Source: Saccharina japonica (Eukaryota; Sar; Phaeophyceae; Laminariales; Laminariaceae). From it: a stretch of DNA of 64,000 nt. The notes beneath the pieces were generated by a model. It worked only from the letters and a program-made list of their open reading frames with translations. It did no database searches and was not told where the DNA came from. The DNA is taken from the NCBI GenBank assembly GCA_008828725.1, contig MEHQ01002043.1, positions 117,044 through 181,043 on the forward strand, in the 5' to 3' direction. This document shows positions 54,847 through 64,000 of the stretch, in pieces. Both the position numbers and the translations under genes were made by a program. Within the stretch, counting starts at the first letter, position 1. Each line of letters opens with the position of its first letter.

Positions 54847-56706
54847 ATGCCTCCTAAGCGATCGCTCGGTGGTTCTGGAAGGAGAGGGACTCCGGCAGAG
54901 AATGTCCCGGCTAGGATTGGTGGATCGCGCAATGACACAAGGAACGGCAAACGCCCAAGACAGGCAAGTTGGGTGTCGCTCCATGGCCGCGAGACCGCCG
55001 GTCGTTTGCATGGCCTATGATAGCCTGGCCAACGGATCCTCGAAGCTGGTATACCTTCATGAAGCACAAGGCCACACTTGCTGCGGTGCTGCTAGCTCTT
55101 GCAGCCCTTGCAGCACGAACTTACTACTGTGTTGATCACTGTCAGCTGCCTCTCCGTTTCTTCCACGGTACCAGCAGAAAACACAGCAGGGCGACTAGAC
55201 TGATCAGTCATCGATAGTACCTGCTGGTGTCATATTATCGCCGCCGTGTACATATCACATCACCCTCTCCCCTCCGTAACTTCTACGTAACCCTCTCTCT
55301 CGGATGTCGATACTGCTGTATCGGACACTCGGCTACGCTTGTACCTCGCCACCGCAGGCACAATCTGCGCTTGCTTGGGGCGATGGCGACGCGGACGGCG
55401 ATGGAGTAGAGTCCGACTCAGACGACGGGGGTGGTGCGGCTGGCGGTGGCGCGGCAGTCAGCCAGGAACGGAAAGACGTGGAAGCGGCCAAGGAAGCTGC
55501 CGAGGCGGCGGCGAAGGAGACTGCCGAGGAGAAGAGGCTGCGCCTGGCGAGGGACGTCCTCATGAAGCTCGATGCAGAGCAGCGGGAGAATGTGAGGGCC
55601 TTTGCCTGCTCTTCTGCTCACAGCAATGTATATATATGTACGAGCACGAGTAGTACTATGATCATAAGCGCTACGGTAGAACGAGGGCGCTGTGTTTCGT
55701 GAGTTCTGACAGCTTGTTACCTTGTTACCACTCTTGAGAGATCGTCGATTTGTCCTTCGTATCCTCGTACGAGACTCTGGCAGGGACTTCTCGCCCCAGC
55801 TTGTAACCCAGGAACTATTAATACTACGTACTATACCTGGTACCTGGTACACGCTATCTATTAGATCTACACAGCAGGAGCAGCATATACGAGGGTTGCT
55901 TCCCGCTTATTCGAGAACATGGTCGATACACACTGTGTAGAGACGACTATAACTAACCCGAATCCTAACCCTGACGCTAAGCCAATCAGAGCAGCCCCAA
56001 CCCTGACCCTAAGCCAATCAGAGAAGCCCTACTCTGACCCTAGGCCAATCAGACCAACCCTAATCCTGACCCTAAGCCAATCAGAGTAGCCCTAGCCCTG
56101 ACCCTAAGCCAATCAGAGCAACCCTAACCGTGACCCTAAGCCAGTCAGACCATCCCTAACCCTGACCCTAAGACAATCAGACCAAATCTAGAACAAGTGG
56201 TAAGCTCCACGTACTGGTATGTACAGCGTACTGCTAAACCACTTTGCTGCACGTATACGAAGTATACTGGAGCAAAACAAGCCTACACCCCACTACAACA
56301 GCTCGCATCGCAGCACAGGCAGCGAACAGCTTCCGCCTCCGCCCTACAGTAAAGCTGCTGCAGTCCGTCGCCGAAAGCGACTTCGTCGCAAAAGCGAGGA
56401 TTCCAGGAGTATATGCGTAGGGCAAGCAGTTACGCAGAGCCGTTTTTTTGCCCCACGATCCACGATCCACGATCCGGTCATCCGCTCTGATTGTGATTTT
56501 TTGCCGCGGCGCCACTTCCGTATAACCTTAGCTGATTGCACGAAGCTCTATTTTCATGTACGCAAGCCTCCAGTAAACATTGTAAACATACGAGTACCAG
56601 GTATCTATATTTATACAAGTACATGGTAGGCGGCCAGTGGGGGCGTTTCTGTTTAGCGGAAGCGCCACCATTCGTTCGAGCATGGATATGAATACCTGCT
56701 GCTCGT

Positions 56707-56748
<42 letters not shown>

Positions 56749-59700
56749 GGTGGTGGTGGTGTTGGTGGAGTTGTTGCTGTTGTTGTTGTTGGTGGTGATG
56801 GTGGTGTTGGTGTTGTTGTGGTTGTTGGTGTTGTTGGTGTTGTTGTTGGTTTGACGTTAGCTCATTGGTTTCACGTTACTAATAGCTCATCGCCAAACAT
56901 CTAGTTCGTGATCACAGGACAGGCCCCACTAACTCTGAAGTGGAAGAAAACCTTTCTTGGGAAAATAGAACACACTACGTAAAGAGTTCCAGGTACAAAG
57001 CAGTACGATACATGTGTATATCAAAGCATGTTCCTAGCATGTACATTCTCACATTGGCTCAGGGCGTGTCTTAACTTAGTTCAGCCGGTTTGACTGACTG
57101 GAACGGAACGAGGCTACTCGTGGTCGTTCGTTCCGTTCCAAGCTGTTTTGAGGGGTTTGTGTCCGGTTGGAATTCTGGGCAACCAACCCTGAACAAGCTG
57201 GCATAAAATAAACCGAATTATTTTTGCGAAGGGGCCGTGCTGGTTGACTCTAGGACAGGGGTGCCGTCATGGGGACAGCGAGTGCTCTTGGCACAGAGAC
57301 CGGTTTCGTACGCAAAGACACCGCAAGGCGTACCTCACAGTTGGAGGTGATAAGACATCCAAGTGGCACTCTCGGGACATACCTAGAAGTCATTATATCG
57401 CCGTCGCTGCTCGACGAGGACTCCTGGTGTTTTCATGAACATCAGTTCGGCATTTTGCCAGAAATATATCGCTAGCGGCTCGTTTGACACCTTGTTTTGT
57501 CTATATGGCGAGCAGCCTGGTCAGGCCATAGCCACAGCGCGTGGGTCCTGCCGCAGGCGAGTCCTGCGGCGTCTACACGTGCTCCATCGAGTGCTCCCAT
57601 GTCGTCCCACGTATCCCCATACCCCCGTGGGCCTCCCGGCAAGTAGCGCAACACGGGTTTTACTGTTTTGACGGATAGGCTTCCTCTTTACAATTTTACG
57701 GACAGGGTAGGAACGCTTGGAATCTGTTCGCTTGCTTTTTTCTCAATGTCCAATCAACACCAATTCTTCAGGCAATTAGTATTGAGTTCGTTTCGTTCCA
57801 ATGCCGGTGGAGTAAAGTGAAGACACGCCCTCAGTCCCTCAAATCTATCCCAGTGATCACAACATATATAGTAGGGGTCCCCCAGTATATAAGGCGGTGG
57901 TGTGCCACACCAGAACAATATGACCGCCTTATAGAGGGAAGCCACCTTATTCATTCCAGGTTATCAGTGCAATTTCAGTCACGCCAAGCGACTTTGACCG
58001 CCTTATATCGGGATACCGCCTTACTCAGACCGCCTTATGATGGGAGGACCCCTACTGTGTACGAGTATGTATTTTTTTGTTCTCTATGTATCAATGCGGA
58101 GTAACCGCCAGCGCTAACAACTGTAACTGCCGCCAATGTTTGTTTGTGTCACGTTTGTGATCAGAGGGAAGATGATGGGACCGACGAGGAGGACGGCGAC
58201 GCCGGCGGCGACTACATCGGGGACCGTCTGGCGCACGCTCGTCTCGAGGCCACCGGGCAGCTCTACAGAGAGGTGCGTGTGCCACCCAACGCGAACGTAC
58301 CCAATGTGTATCAGTAGACCACCGGGCAGCAGCAGCCGTTTTGTATTTCGGATTTGAAAGACTCGGGGGCTCTCGGTGCTCTGCACTATCAACTCACCCA
58401 GGTATCTTGGCTACGATTATTCATGTAACATGCACCTTGGTATGCATACGTAGTGCACACCAAGAGGCCAACCAACCTTGTTTTTATCGGCTAACCGCTG
58501 CAGGTGGCACGAGGCCTCGAAGGGCAAACAATACCGGCGTCGACTGTGCGGCGTATGCGCGGGCACAAGTTGACCCCAACTTGCGTCGTGCTCTCCCCGG
58601 ACGACACCACCGCCTTTTCCGGGAGCAAGGACAACTCCATCCTGCGGTGGGACGTCGAGACCGGCAAGCGCGTTACCATGCTCCCGCACTGGCGCAATCT
58701 TCCGGGGGGCAAGGTGCCCGCGGTCAAGGCCCACAGCAAAGAGGTCAGTGTGGAGTCAGTCGTGTGTTGACCATAGGTGTTGTCGAAAAAATTCACAGTA
58801 CAGTAGGCGTCCCCCAATAAGGCGCTCTGTCTGAGTAAGGCGGTATCCCGACACAAGGCGGTCGGAATCGCTTGGCGCTGCTGGGGATTGCACTCATAAC
58901 GTAAAATGAATAAGGCGGCTTCCCTCTATAAGGCGGTCATATTGCTCTGGTGTGGCACACCACCGCCTTACTGGTGGACCCCTACTGCTGTACATAGCAT
59001 TCGATGCGAGTCGACGCGGGAAGAAAGTGCTGGAATCTTCTCGAGATAAAAATGCAAGGCACGTACCGTTGTGGGGAGTGGGGAGGGAGGAAGAGAGCCT
59101 ACTTACGTACGAGTAGTAACCCCGGACCGGAGTTACGACTAAAGAGGGAGAGACCAAAGAAGGGCGAAGCTAATAAATGGGATGGGAAAATAAAAATAAA
59201 AATAGCCTCTTGCATTTACTCTATCTACTATTACTAAAGCGAGTTGTAAGTCGGACGTTGTAAATTGATTGATGCTTTTTTTGTAAGGAGACGATACGTG
59301 GATGAGGCTCGCAGAGAGAGGAAATCAGGTGAACAAGTTGATGGTGTAAATCTTCTTTTCAGGAGACGATATGTATAGTTGTGTTGGTCTTACCCGTCAC
59401 AAGTCGCACCCATGTCTGATGTGTCTGATCGTGCGGATACGTGTGATTTGTGTATCAAAAGATTGCGGCGGAATTTAGGTTTTCCCGAATAGGTTTTGGT
59501 ATAAATATCATCTGGATACCTTTTATGGGATCCTGGGACGAAGGGATGAAAGCCCCTTCGCCCAACACACTTTGGTTTATAATTTATACCTGGTTCTACA
59601 TATTTCTCGCCTCATGGCAAGCTCCCGGGTGTTCACTCACTGCCCCTTGTAACCGAGGCAGCCCCTTGCACGAGGTGATCGATTATACTAGTATGTTGGG

Positions 59701-62700
59701 ACACCAAGGTGCAGAGGTGCTCTGCGTGTGTTTATAATTTATACCTGGTTCTACATCTCTCTCGCCTCATGGCAAGCTCCCGAGTGTTCGCCCACTGCCC
59801 CTCGTAACCGAGGCAACCCCTTGCAAGAGGTGATCGATTGTACTATTAATAGTATGTTGGGACACCCAGGTGCAGAGGTGCTCGGCCATCACGCAGAGCA
59901 CCTCTGCACCTGGTTGTCCCAACATACTAGTATAATCGATCACCTCGTGGAAGGGGTTGCCTCGGTTACGAGGGGCAGTGGGTGAACACCCGGGAGCTTG
60001 CCATGAGGCGAGAGAGATGTAGAACCAGGTATAAATTGTAAACCAAAGTGAAGTGGGCGAAGGGGCTTTCATCCCTTCGTCCCAGGATCCCATAAAAGGT
60101 ATCCAGATGATATTCAACCCCTTTCACGAGGTGATCGATTGAGTTGTGCTTGTCAAGTTTTCGTCTTTTTTTTGTCGAACATGTCTCTTTCCTACGAGCA
60201 TTTTTCGGCAAAATTCTAAGGGGACCCACTCGGAAAGGCCGTTCGGTCACGTTGTCGAAGGCATGTACTGCTGTACCAGGAAAGTGTTTTTTATGTCCAG
60301 TGGACATGTGTACATGTCTTACTCTCTCAAAGTTTGTAATTTATGCTTTCACGCTGCTGCTGCTGCTGCTGCAAGTCGCGTCTGACAAGAGTATTGTATT
60401 TTCGTATTGCTGATGCTGTTGCTGCTTGTTTTCTTCTTGGTTGACCCCAAGTCTCGGGCAGCTCTCCGCCGAAACCGGTGGCCACGGGGTATTCAGTACC
60501 CCACCGAATCTAGCTCCGGGCTTGCGCGATTTTCCTAGCGCGGGTGTGTTGATAGCCACCTCTTGCCCACAAGTGCACCGCCGAATTTTGGCAACCCGAG
60601 CTTAACCCATTTTACCACTGCATAAGTAGTTGGTACTCTAATTCCAAGCAATTTGTCCCCAAAACGTGGGTCCACCCAGGCCTATGTAGGGGTTTGAAAA
60701 CATTTTTTGTTGTTGTTGTGTGTGTTGTCGTTTTTTTTCGTTCGCAGGTGCTTACCCTCGCAGCCAGCGGCGACGGGCGTTACTTGGTGTCCGGGGGGCG
60801 AGATCGCCTGATCAACGTGTGGGACTGCCGAACCGACACCGTCGTTGAGACCTTCCGTGGCCACCAGGACACGGTTTCTTCGCTCGCGTTTCGAGCGAAT
60901 AGCCTGGCGCTGTTCTCCGGGTCTCATGATCGATGTGTCAAGGTGCGTTGAGCGCTCCGTTTCGAACGACTCGTTTCGAGCGACCCGTAGTGGTTTGTTA
61001 AACCTTTTATACTTCACGGTGATAAACGGAACCTTCGTGCAAAATTATGGTTTACGGAATCTTTTGTACTATAACGTTGGTGGTTTCTTAAAACCTTTTA
61101 TACTTAACGGTGATACACGAAACCTTCGTACGAAATTATGGTTTACGGAACCTTTTGTACTAAAACGTTGGTAGTATCCGGAACTTTTGTGTAAAATGCT
61201 GGTTTGCGAATCCTTTTATACTAACGATGGTATTATGTACACCTCGTATAAACGGGTCCGTAAGTTCCGAGCGACTCGTTTCGAGAGACCCGTTCAGCGA
61301 CCTGCGCGGCAATGGATGGGAGACAAGAGGGGAATCGTCTCTCTCTCTCTCTCTTTCTCCCTCTCTCTCCCTTGCCGCCGCATGAAAGCCCTTGACGTTG
61401 ATCCCTACTCTTCAGTGCCTGAAGCCAGCCGTAGCACTGTACGGATTAGGACGAAAGGAAGGCCTTGGCGTAGGTAGTAGGCATTCTTTGTGTGATTTCA
61501 CATCCCGCTTCTTATTATTATTTTATGCGTGTTCGACTGTTTTTAATCTACTGACCCGTTGAGTTTCTCACCGTACAGGCCGACGCGGGCTACGATAGAG
61601 GTATACCGTTTTTTGGCAAAAACGTTTTCTGGGTCTGGTCGGGCTCCTTAACCCAATATCGTCGGACTTTTTTGTTGTGTTTCAACATTTTCCATAGCAT
61701 ACTGTTAAGCCATGGGGTTGTTCATCGGATACGTAGCACTTTTATTTTCCTCCAAAGGCAGGTGGCTTACTATTCGTATGGATCTTTTCTGGGTCTGGTC
61801 GGGTTCCTTAGCGCAAAATCGTCGGACTTTCATTGTTGTGTTGCAACATTTTTCATAGCATACTGTAAGCCATGGGATTGTTCATCGGGTACTACTACTA
61901 CTGTAGCACTTATATTTTCCTCCAAAGGCAGGTGGCTTACTATTACTTACTATTAGTATGGATTTTATTTTCCTTATAAGGTAGGTGGCTTACTATTACT
62001 TAGTATTAGTATGGATCTCCTCAAGCGAGGAGCCCAGAAAAAAACATGGTGCACCTCTACCGTAGCATGCGCCAGTCCATTATGCTGAGTTTTAATCCGT
62101 TTCGCCGCCACCCTCCTGATCTTCCTGCTGTGACGGTGACGATGACGTGCAGCACTGGGATCTGAACGAGATGGGCTACGTCGAGACTATGTTCGGTCAT
62201 CAGTCGGAGATTAACGCGCTTGATTCGTGGCGAAAGGAGCGGATTGTAACCGGGGGGCGCGACCGGACGGTGAGTGACGGAGGATGTTGATGTATGAATG
62301 ACTGCTTCCCCTTTTCAAAAAAGGGGAGGCAGGTGTTGTATGTCAAAGGGGAGGCAGGTGTTGTATGTGCGCGGTATATATATATATTAAAAATTAAAAA
62401 AAAAACACAGCTGTGAGATCGAGGATTGCGTCGAAACTCATATTTGCAAGCTGAGTGAGATACTTCGATCGCGCGAACTACGGGTTTTGAAGGGAACAAA
62501 ATCTGACATCATATAATACATCATACCACAGCATCAATGACGCGCGGTCTGGTCCATTGGATGGCGTGCTTCGCATAACATTTAGCAGCCCGCTGAACCG
62601 CTGGGACGTGATAGAGGGCGTAAACCTTTGAGCGGGCACCGTGGTGGATATCGATGATTTTGCGCATAATAACACGCTGGACGTAAGTGTAAGGGGCGTT

Positions 62701-63338
62701 TAAACATTGGTGTGAAGACCAAACGGTCCTTACATTGCCGCCCAGAGTGGTACAGAGTTCACGACATCGACGTTCTAAGAACACGAAGCACTACGAAAAG
62801 ACAAGCTGAGTTTCACAGAGAAGTGATAATTTCGGAGGCTAATTTTACTGAAATTGTGTCGTGTATCATTTTGTTGCTGTTCTATAGGTTTCCTGTACCT
62901 GCCCTAAACGAGCATTAAGAAGTGAAAATTTCGAAGGCCTTTTTTTACTGAATTTGTGTCGTGTATCATTTTATTGCTGTTTTATAGGTTTCCTGTACTG
63001 ACCTAAAACGAGCTTTTAGAAGAGACAGGGTGAGATTCACGGAGAAGTAAAAAGACGTTCGCAGGCCGTTTTACTGTAGGTGGTGTGTAGAATGCACTAG
63101 TTTCCAACTAAGAACTCCAGCGTGGGCCAACGTTCCTGTTCAATCCTATGGAAAGGTTTCATTTTATGTATGTACTGTACTAATCGTGTCTGTTTGTGAT
63201 GTGTGCCGCGGGAAACAGGTTCGGCTTTGGAAGGTCCTCGAGGACAGCCATCTTGTCTTTCGACCCGTGGGAGGTGGAAGCATTGACTGCGTCAGGTACG
63301 CGCACACGCTCCAAGCTCGGCGCAACAGAAGCTCGTGC

Positions 63339-63385
<47 letters not shown>

Positions 63386-64000
63386 CTGCCCCTTTGTTGT
63401 ACCGACCTCATGATCTCTGCCTGTTGGCAGCTCTCTACGTATAGCATCGGGCTTACATCTTTTAAGTCTCTATAGCATCGGCCTTCACCTTGATGTCTCT
63501 CTTACAGGATTGGCGTTCATCGTGATATCTCCCAGTAGCATCGGCCTTCATCTTGATGTGTCTCTTATGGGATCGGCGTTCATCGTGATATCTCCCAGTA
63601 GCATCGGCCTTCATTCTTGATATATCTCCATTGCATCGACCCCCATGTCTGTGCGGTATTGGGCGAAGGGTTTTCTGTACAATGCCGCAAGAAATGATGG
63701 TTGGCGGCAGGCACCTTTGAGCCGTCAAGGGACTCCCGCGCTAAAGCTGCTCTAGTACCGGTCCATCACGGGTAACCGTCAACCACACTAAAACTGCTGT
63801 ACAATAAATAGTACCAGCCTGATCGTAAATATAAGGGCGTTTACATGGCCACAGCAGGTCCAAATGTACCTTATATTGAAGACCAGACTGGTCTTTAATG
63901 GGGAAATGTACCTTATTTTGACGATCATATTGGTCTTTAACGGAGAGCCGTCAAGGAGCTACCCGCACCAAAACTGCTGTACATTAGTATCAGTATCATC
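54847..64000 (+). CDS. RRP9: RRP9 / U3-55K WD40 protein, 3' end beyond window
   Basis: U3 snoRNP-specific WD40 protein needed in the nucleolus for 18S rRNA processing. Visible exons: 54847-54963, 55358-55591, 58165-58272, 58504-58743, 60748-60942, 62153-62269 and 63219-63295 (362 codons so far, phases consistent). N-terminus MPPKRSLGGSGRRG...NGKRPRQ is basic, as in nucleolar proteins. It is followed by an acidic segment, a charged helix (EEKRLRLARDVLMKLDAEQR) and REDDGTDEEDGD. WD repeats start at about residue 173: FSGSKDNSILRWDVETGK, YLVSGGRDRLINVWD, LFSGSHDRCVK|HWD and IVTGGRDRT|VRLWKV. SHLVFRP...GSIDCV matches the RRP9-specific strand. The remaining C-terminal blades lie right of the window. 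Intron 1 is GC-AG (AGACAG|GCAAGT). Introns carry minisatellites, MITEs, a SINE and a large inverted repeat. Confidence 0.88.
55950..56190 (+). repeat. 33-bp minisatellite with CCAAT and CCCTAA
   Basis: Seven units of AACCCTGACCCTAAGCCAAT + CAGAGCAGCCCT in RRP9 intron 2. Each carries a CCAAT core and a telomere-like CCCTAA. Confidence 0.8.
56705..56870 (+). repeat. (GTT)n/(GGT)n microsatellite
   Basis: Long GTT tract with GGT interruptions in RRP9 intron 2. Confidence 0.9.
57871..58052. mobile_element. MITE-H copy in RRP9 intron 2
   Basis: AGTAGGGGTCCCCCAGTATA ... CCGCCTTATGATGGGAGGACCCC. Lies 113 bp before exon 3. Confidence 0.6.
58801..58987. mobile_element. MITE-H copy in RRP9 intron 4
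   Basis: Opposite orientation: CAGTAGGCGTCCCCCAATAAG to CTTACTGGTGGACCCCTACTG. 58 bp after exon 4. Confidence 0.6.
58990..59200 (+). mobile_element. SINE1 3' half in RRP9 intron 4
   Basis: CGATGCGAGTCGACGCGGGAAG, GGCACGTACCGTTGTGGGG, GACCGGAGTTACGACTAAAG and AATAAATGGGATGGG + A-rich tail. The tRNA head is missing. Confidence 0.6.
59497..60115. repeat. Inverted/direct repeat complex in RRP9 intron 4
   Basis: A 230-bp block (59497-59730) with CATCTGGATACCTTTTATGG, TTTATACCTGGTTCTACAT and GTTGGGACACC is followed by a partial direct copy (59730-59890). Then comes a nearly full inverted copy (59895-60113). The two inner arms are only a few bp apart and could form a hairpin of about 160 bp. Confidence 0.75.
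61580..62072 (+). mobile_element. MITE-G copy with internal duplications, RRP9 intron 5
   Basis: GACGCGGGCTACGATAGAGG to CACCTCTACCGTAGCATGCG. The central part from GGTCTGGTCGGG to GGCAGGTGGCTTACTATT is present twice, plus a third partial copy. Confidence 0.55.
62407..63060. repeat. CAGCTGTGAG module and ~110-bp repeats in RRP9 intron 6
   Basis: The 95-bp module is at 62407-62490. At 62815-63045, a unit with AATTGTGTCGTGTATCATTTT and TAGGTTTCCTGTACTG occurs two to three times. Exon 7 starts 170 bp later. Confidence 0.55.
63343..63386 (+). repeat. GCT/CTG tract in RRP9 intron 7
   Basis: About 14 perfect CTG units 48 bp after the exon 7 donor (GTCAG|GTACGC). Confidence 0.85.
63430..63660 (+). 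repeat. ~31-bp and 58-bp minisatellite
   Basis: Units around AGTAGCATCGGCCTTCATC + TTGATGTCTCT, with alternating GGCGTTCATCGTGATATCTCCC. RRP9 intron 7. Confidence 0.65.

Noticed and set aside
62521-62784. 88-codon minus ORF in RRP9 intron 6
   Set aside because: It has a few protein-like stretches, but I could not match it to a family and it lies next to a repeat module. Not enough to call a gene.

Overview
This is nuclear DNA from an intron-rich, repeat-rich eukaryote. I infer an ochrophyte stramenopile, possibly a brown alga or a relative. The reasons are GC-rich exons (nearly all third codon positions G or C) in AT-richer, transposon-packed introns of 0.2-2.9 kb; a bZIP protein whose basic regions read NRxHAxxxR; and tRNA-derived SINEs. 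The species cannot be named from sequence alone. No rRNA gene, CRISPR array or convincing free-standing tRNA gene was found.

Layout. 1-26 kb holds almost no genes: it is a mosaic of nested miniature DNA transposons (MITEs), SINE copies, minisatellites, and a 2-kb inverted repeat (9316-11363 / 12070-14122) around a spacer with a retroelement fragment. One exon-like GC-rich island lies at 1207-1587. 26.2-30.7 kb holds a bZIP transcription factor gene (+) with two bZIP domains. 30.7-41.3 kb is intergenic, with large tandem repeats and more MITEs. 41.4-54.6 kb is a nine-exon SET-domain lysine methyltransferase gene (-) of the RuBisCO-LSMT/SETD3/SETD6 class. 54.8 kb to the window end is the RRP9/U3-55K WD40 gene (+), seven exons visible, running off the right edge.

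The SET and RRP9 genes are divergent, with start codons 213 bp apart, so they probably share a promoter. RRP9 is a U3 snoRNP protein for 18S rRNA maturation, and SET enzymes of the LSMT class include ribosomal-protein methylases in yeast, so a joint ribosome-biogenesis role is a reasonable guess. Two of the introns use GC-AG borders.

The most unusual signal is not a gene. Copies of the same repeat differ by tiny insertions that begin and end with TA (TA becoming TACGTA, TATTATA, TACAGCAGTA and so on), and such TA-x-TA units are extremely common across the non-coding sequence. They resemble footprints of TA-targeting transposons or an undescribed micro-insertion process. Three single N bases (9315, 14676, 39406) sit at repeat borders and mark probable assembly joins, so nearby repeat structures need caution.
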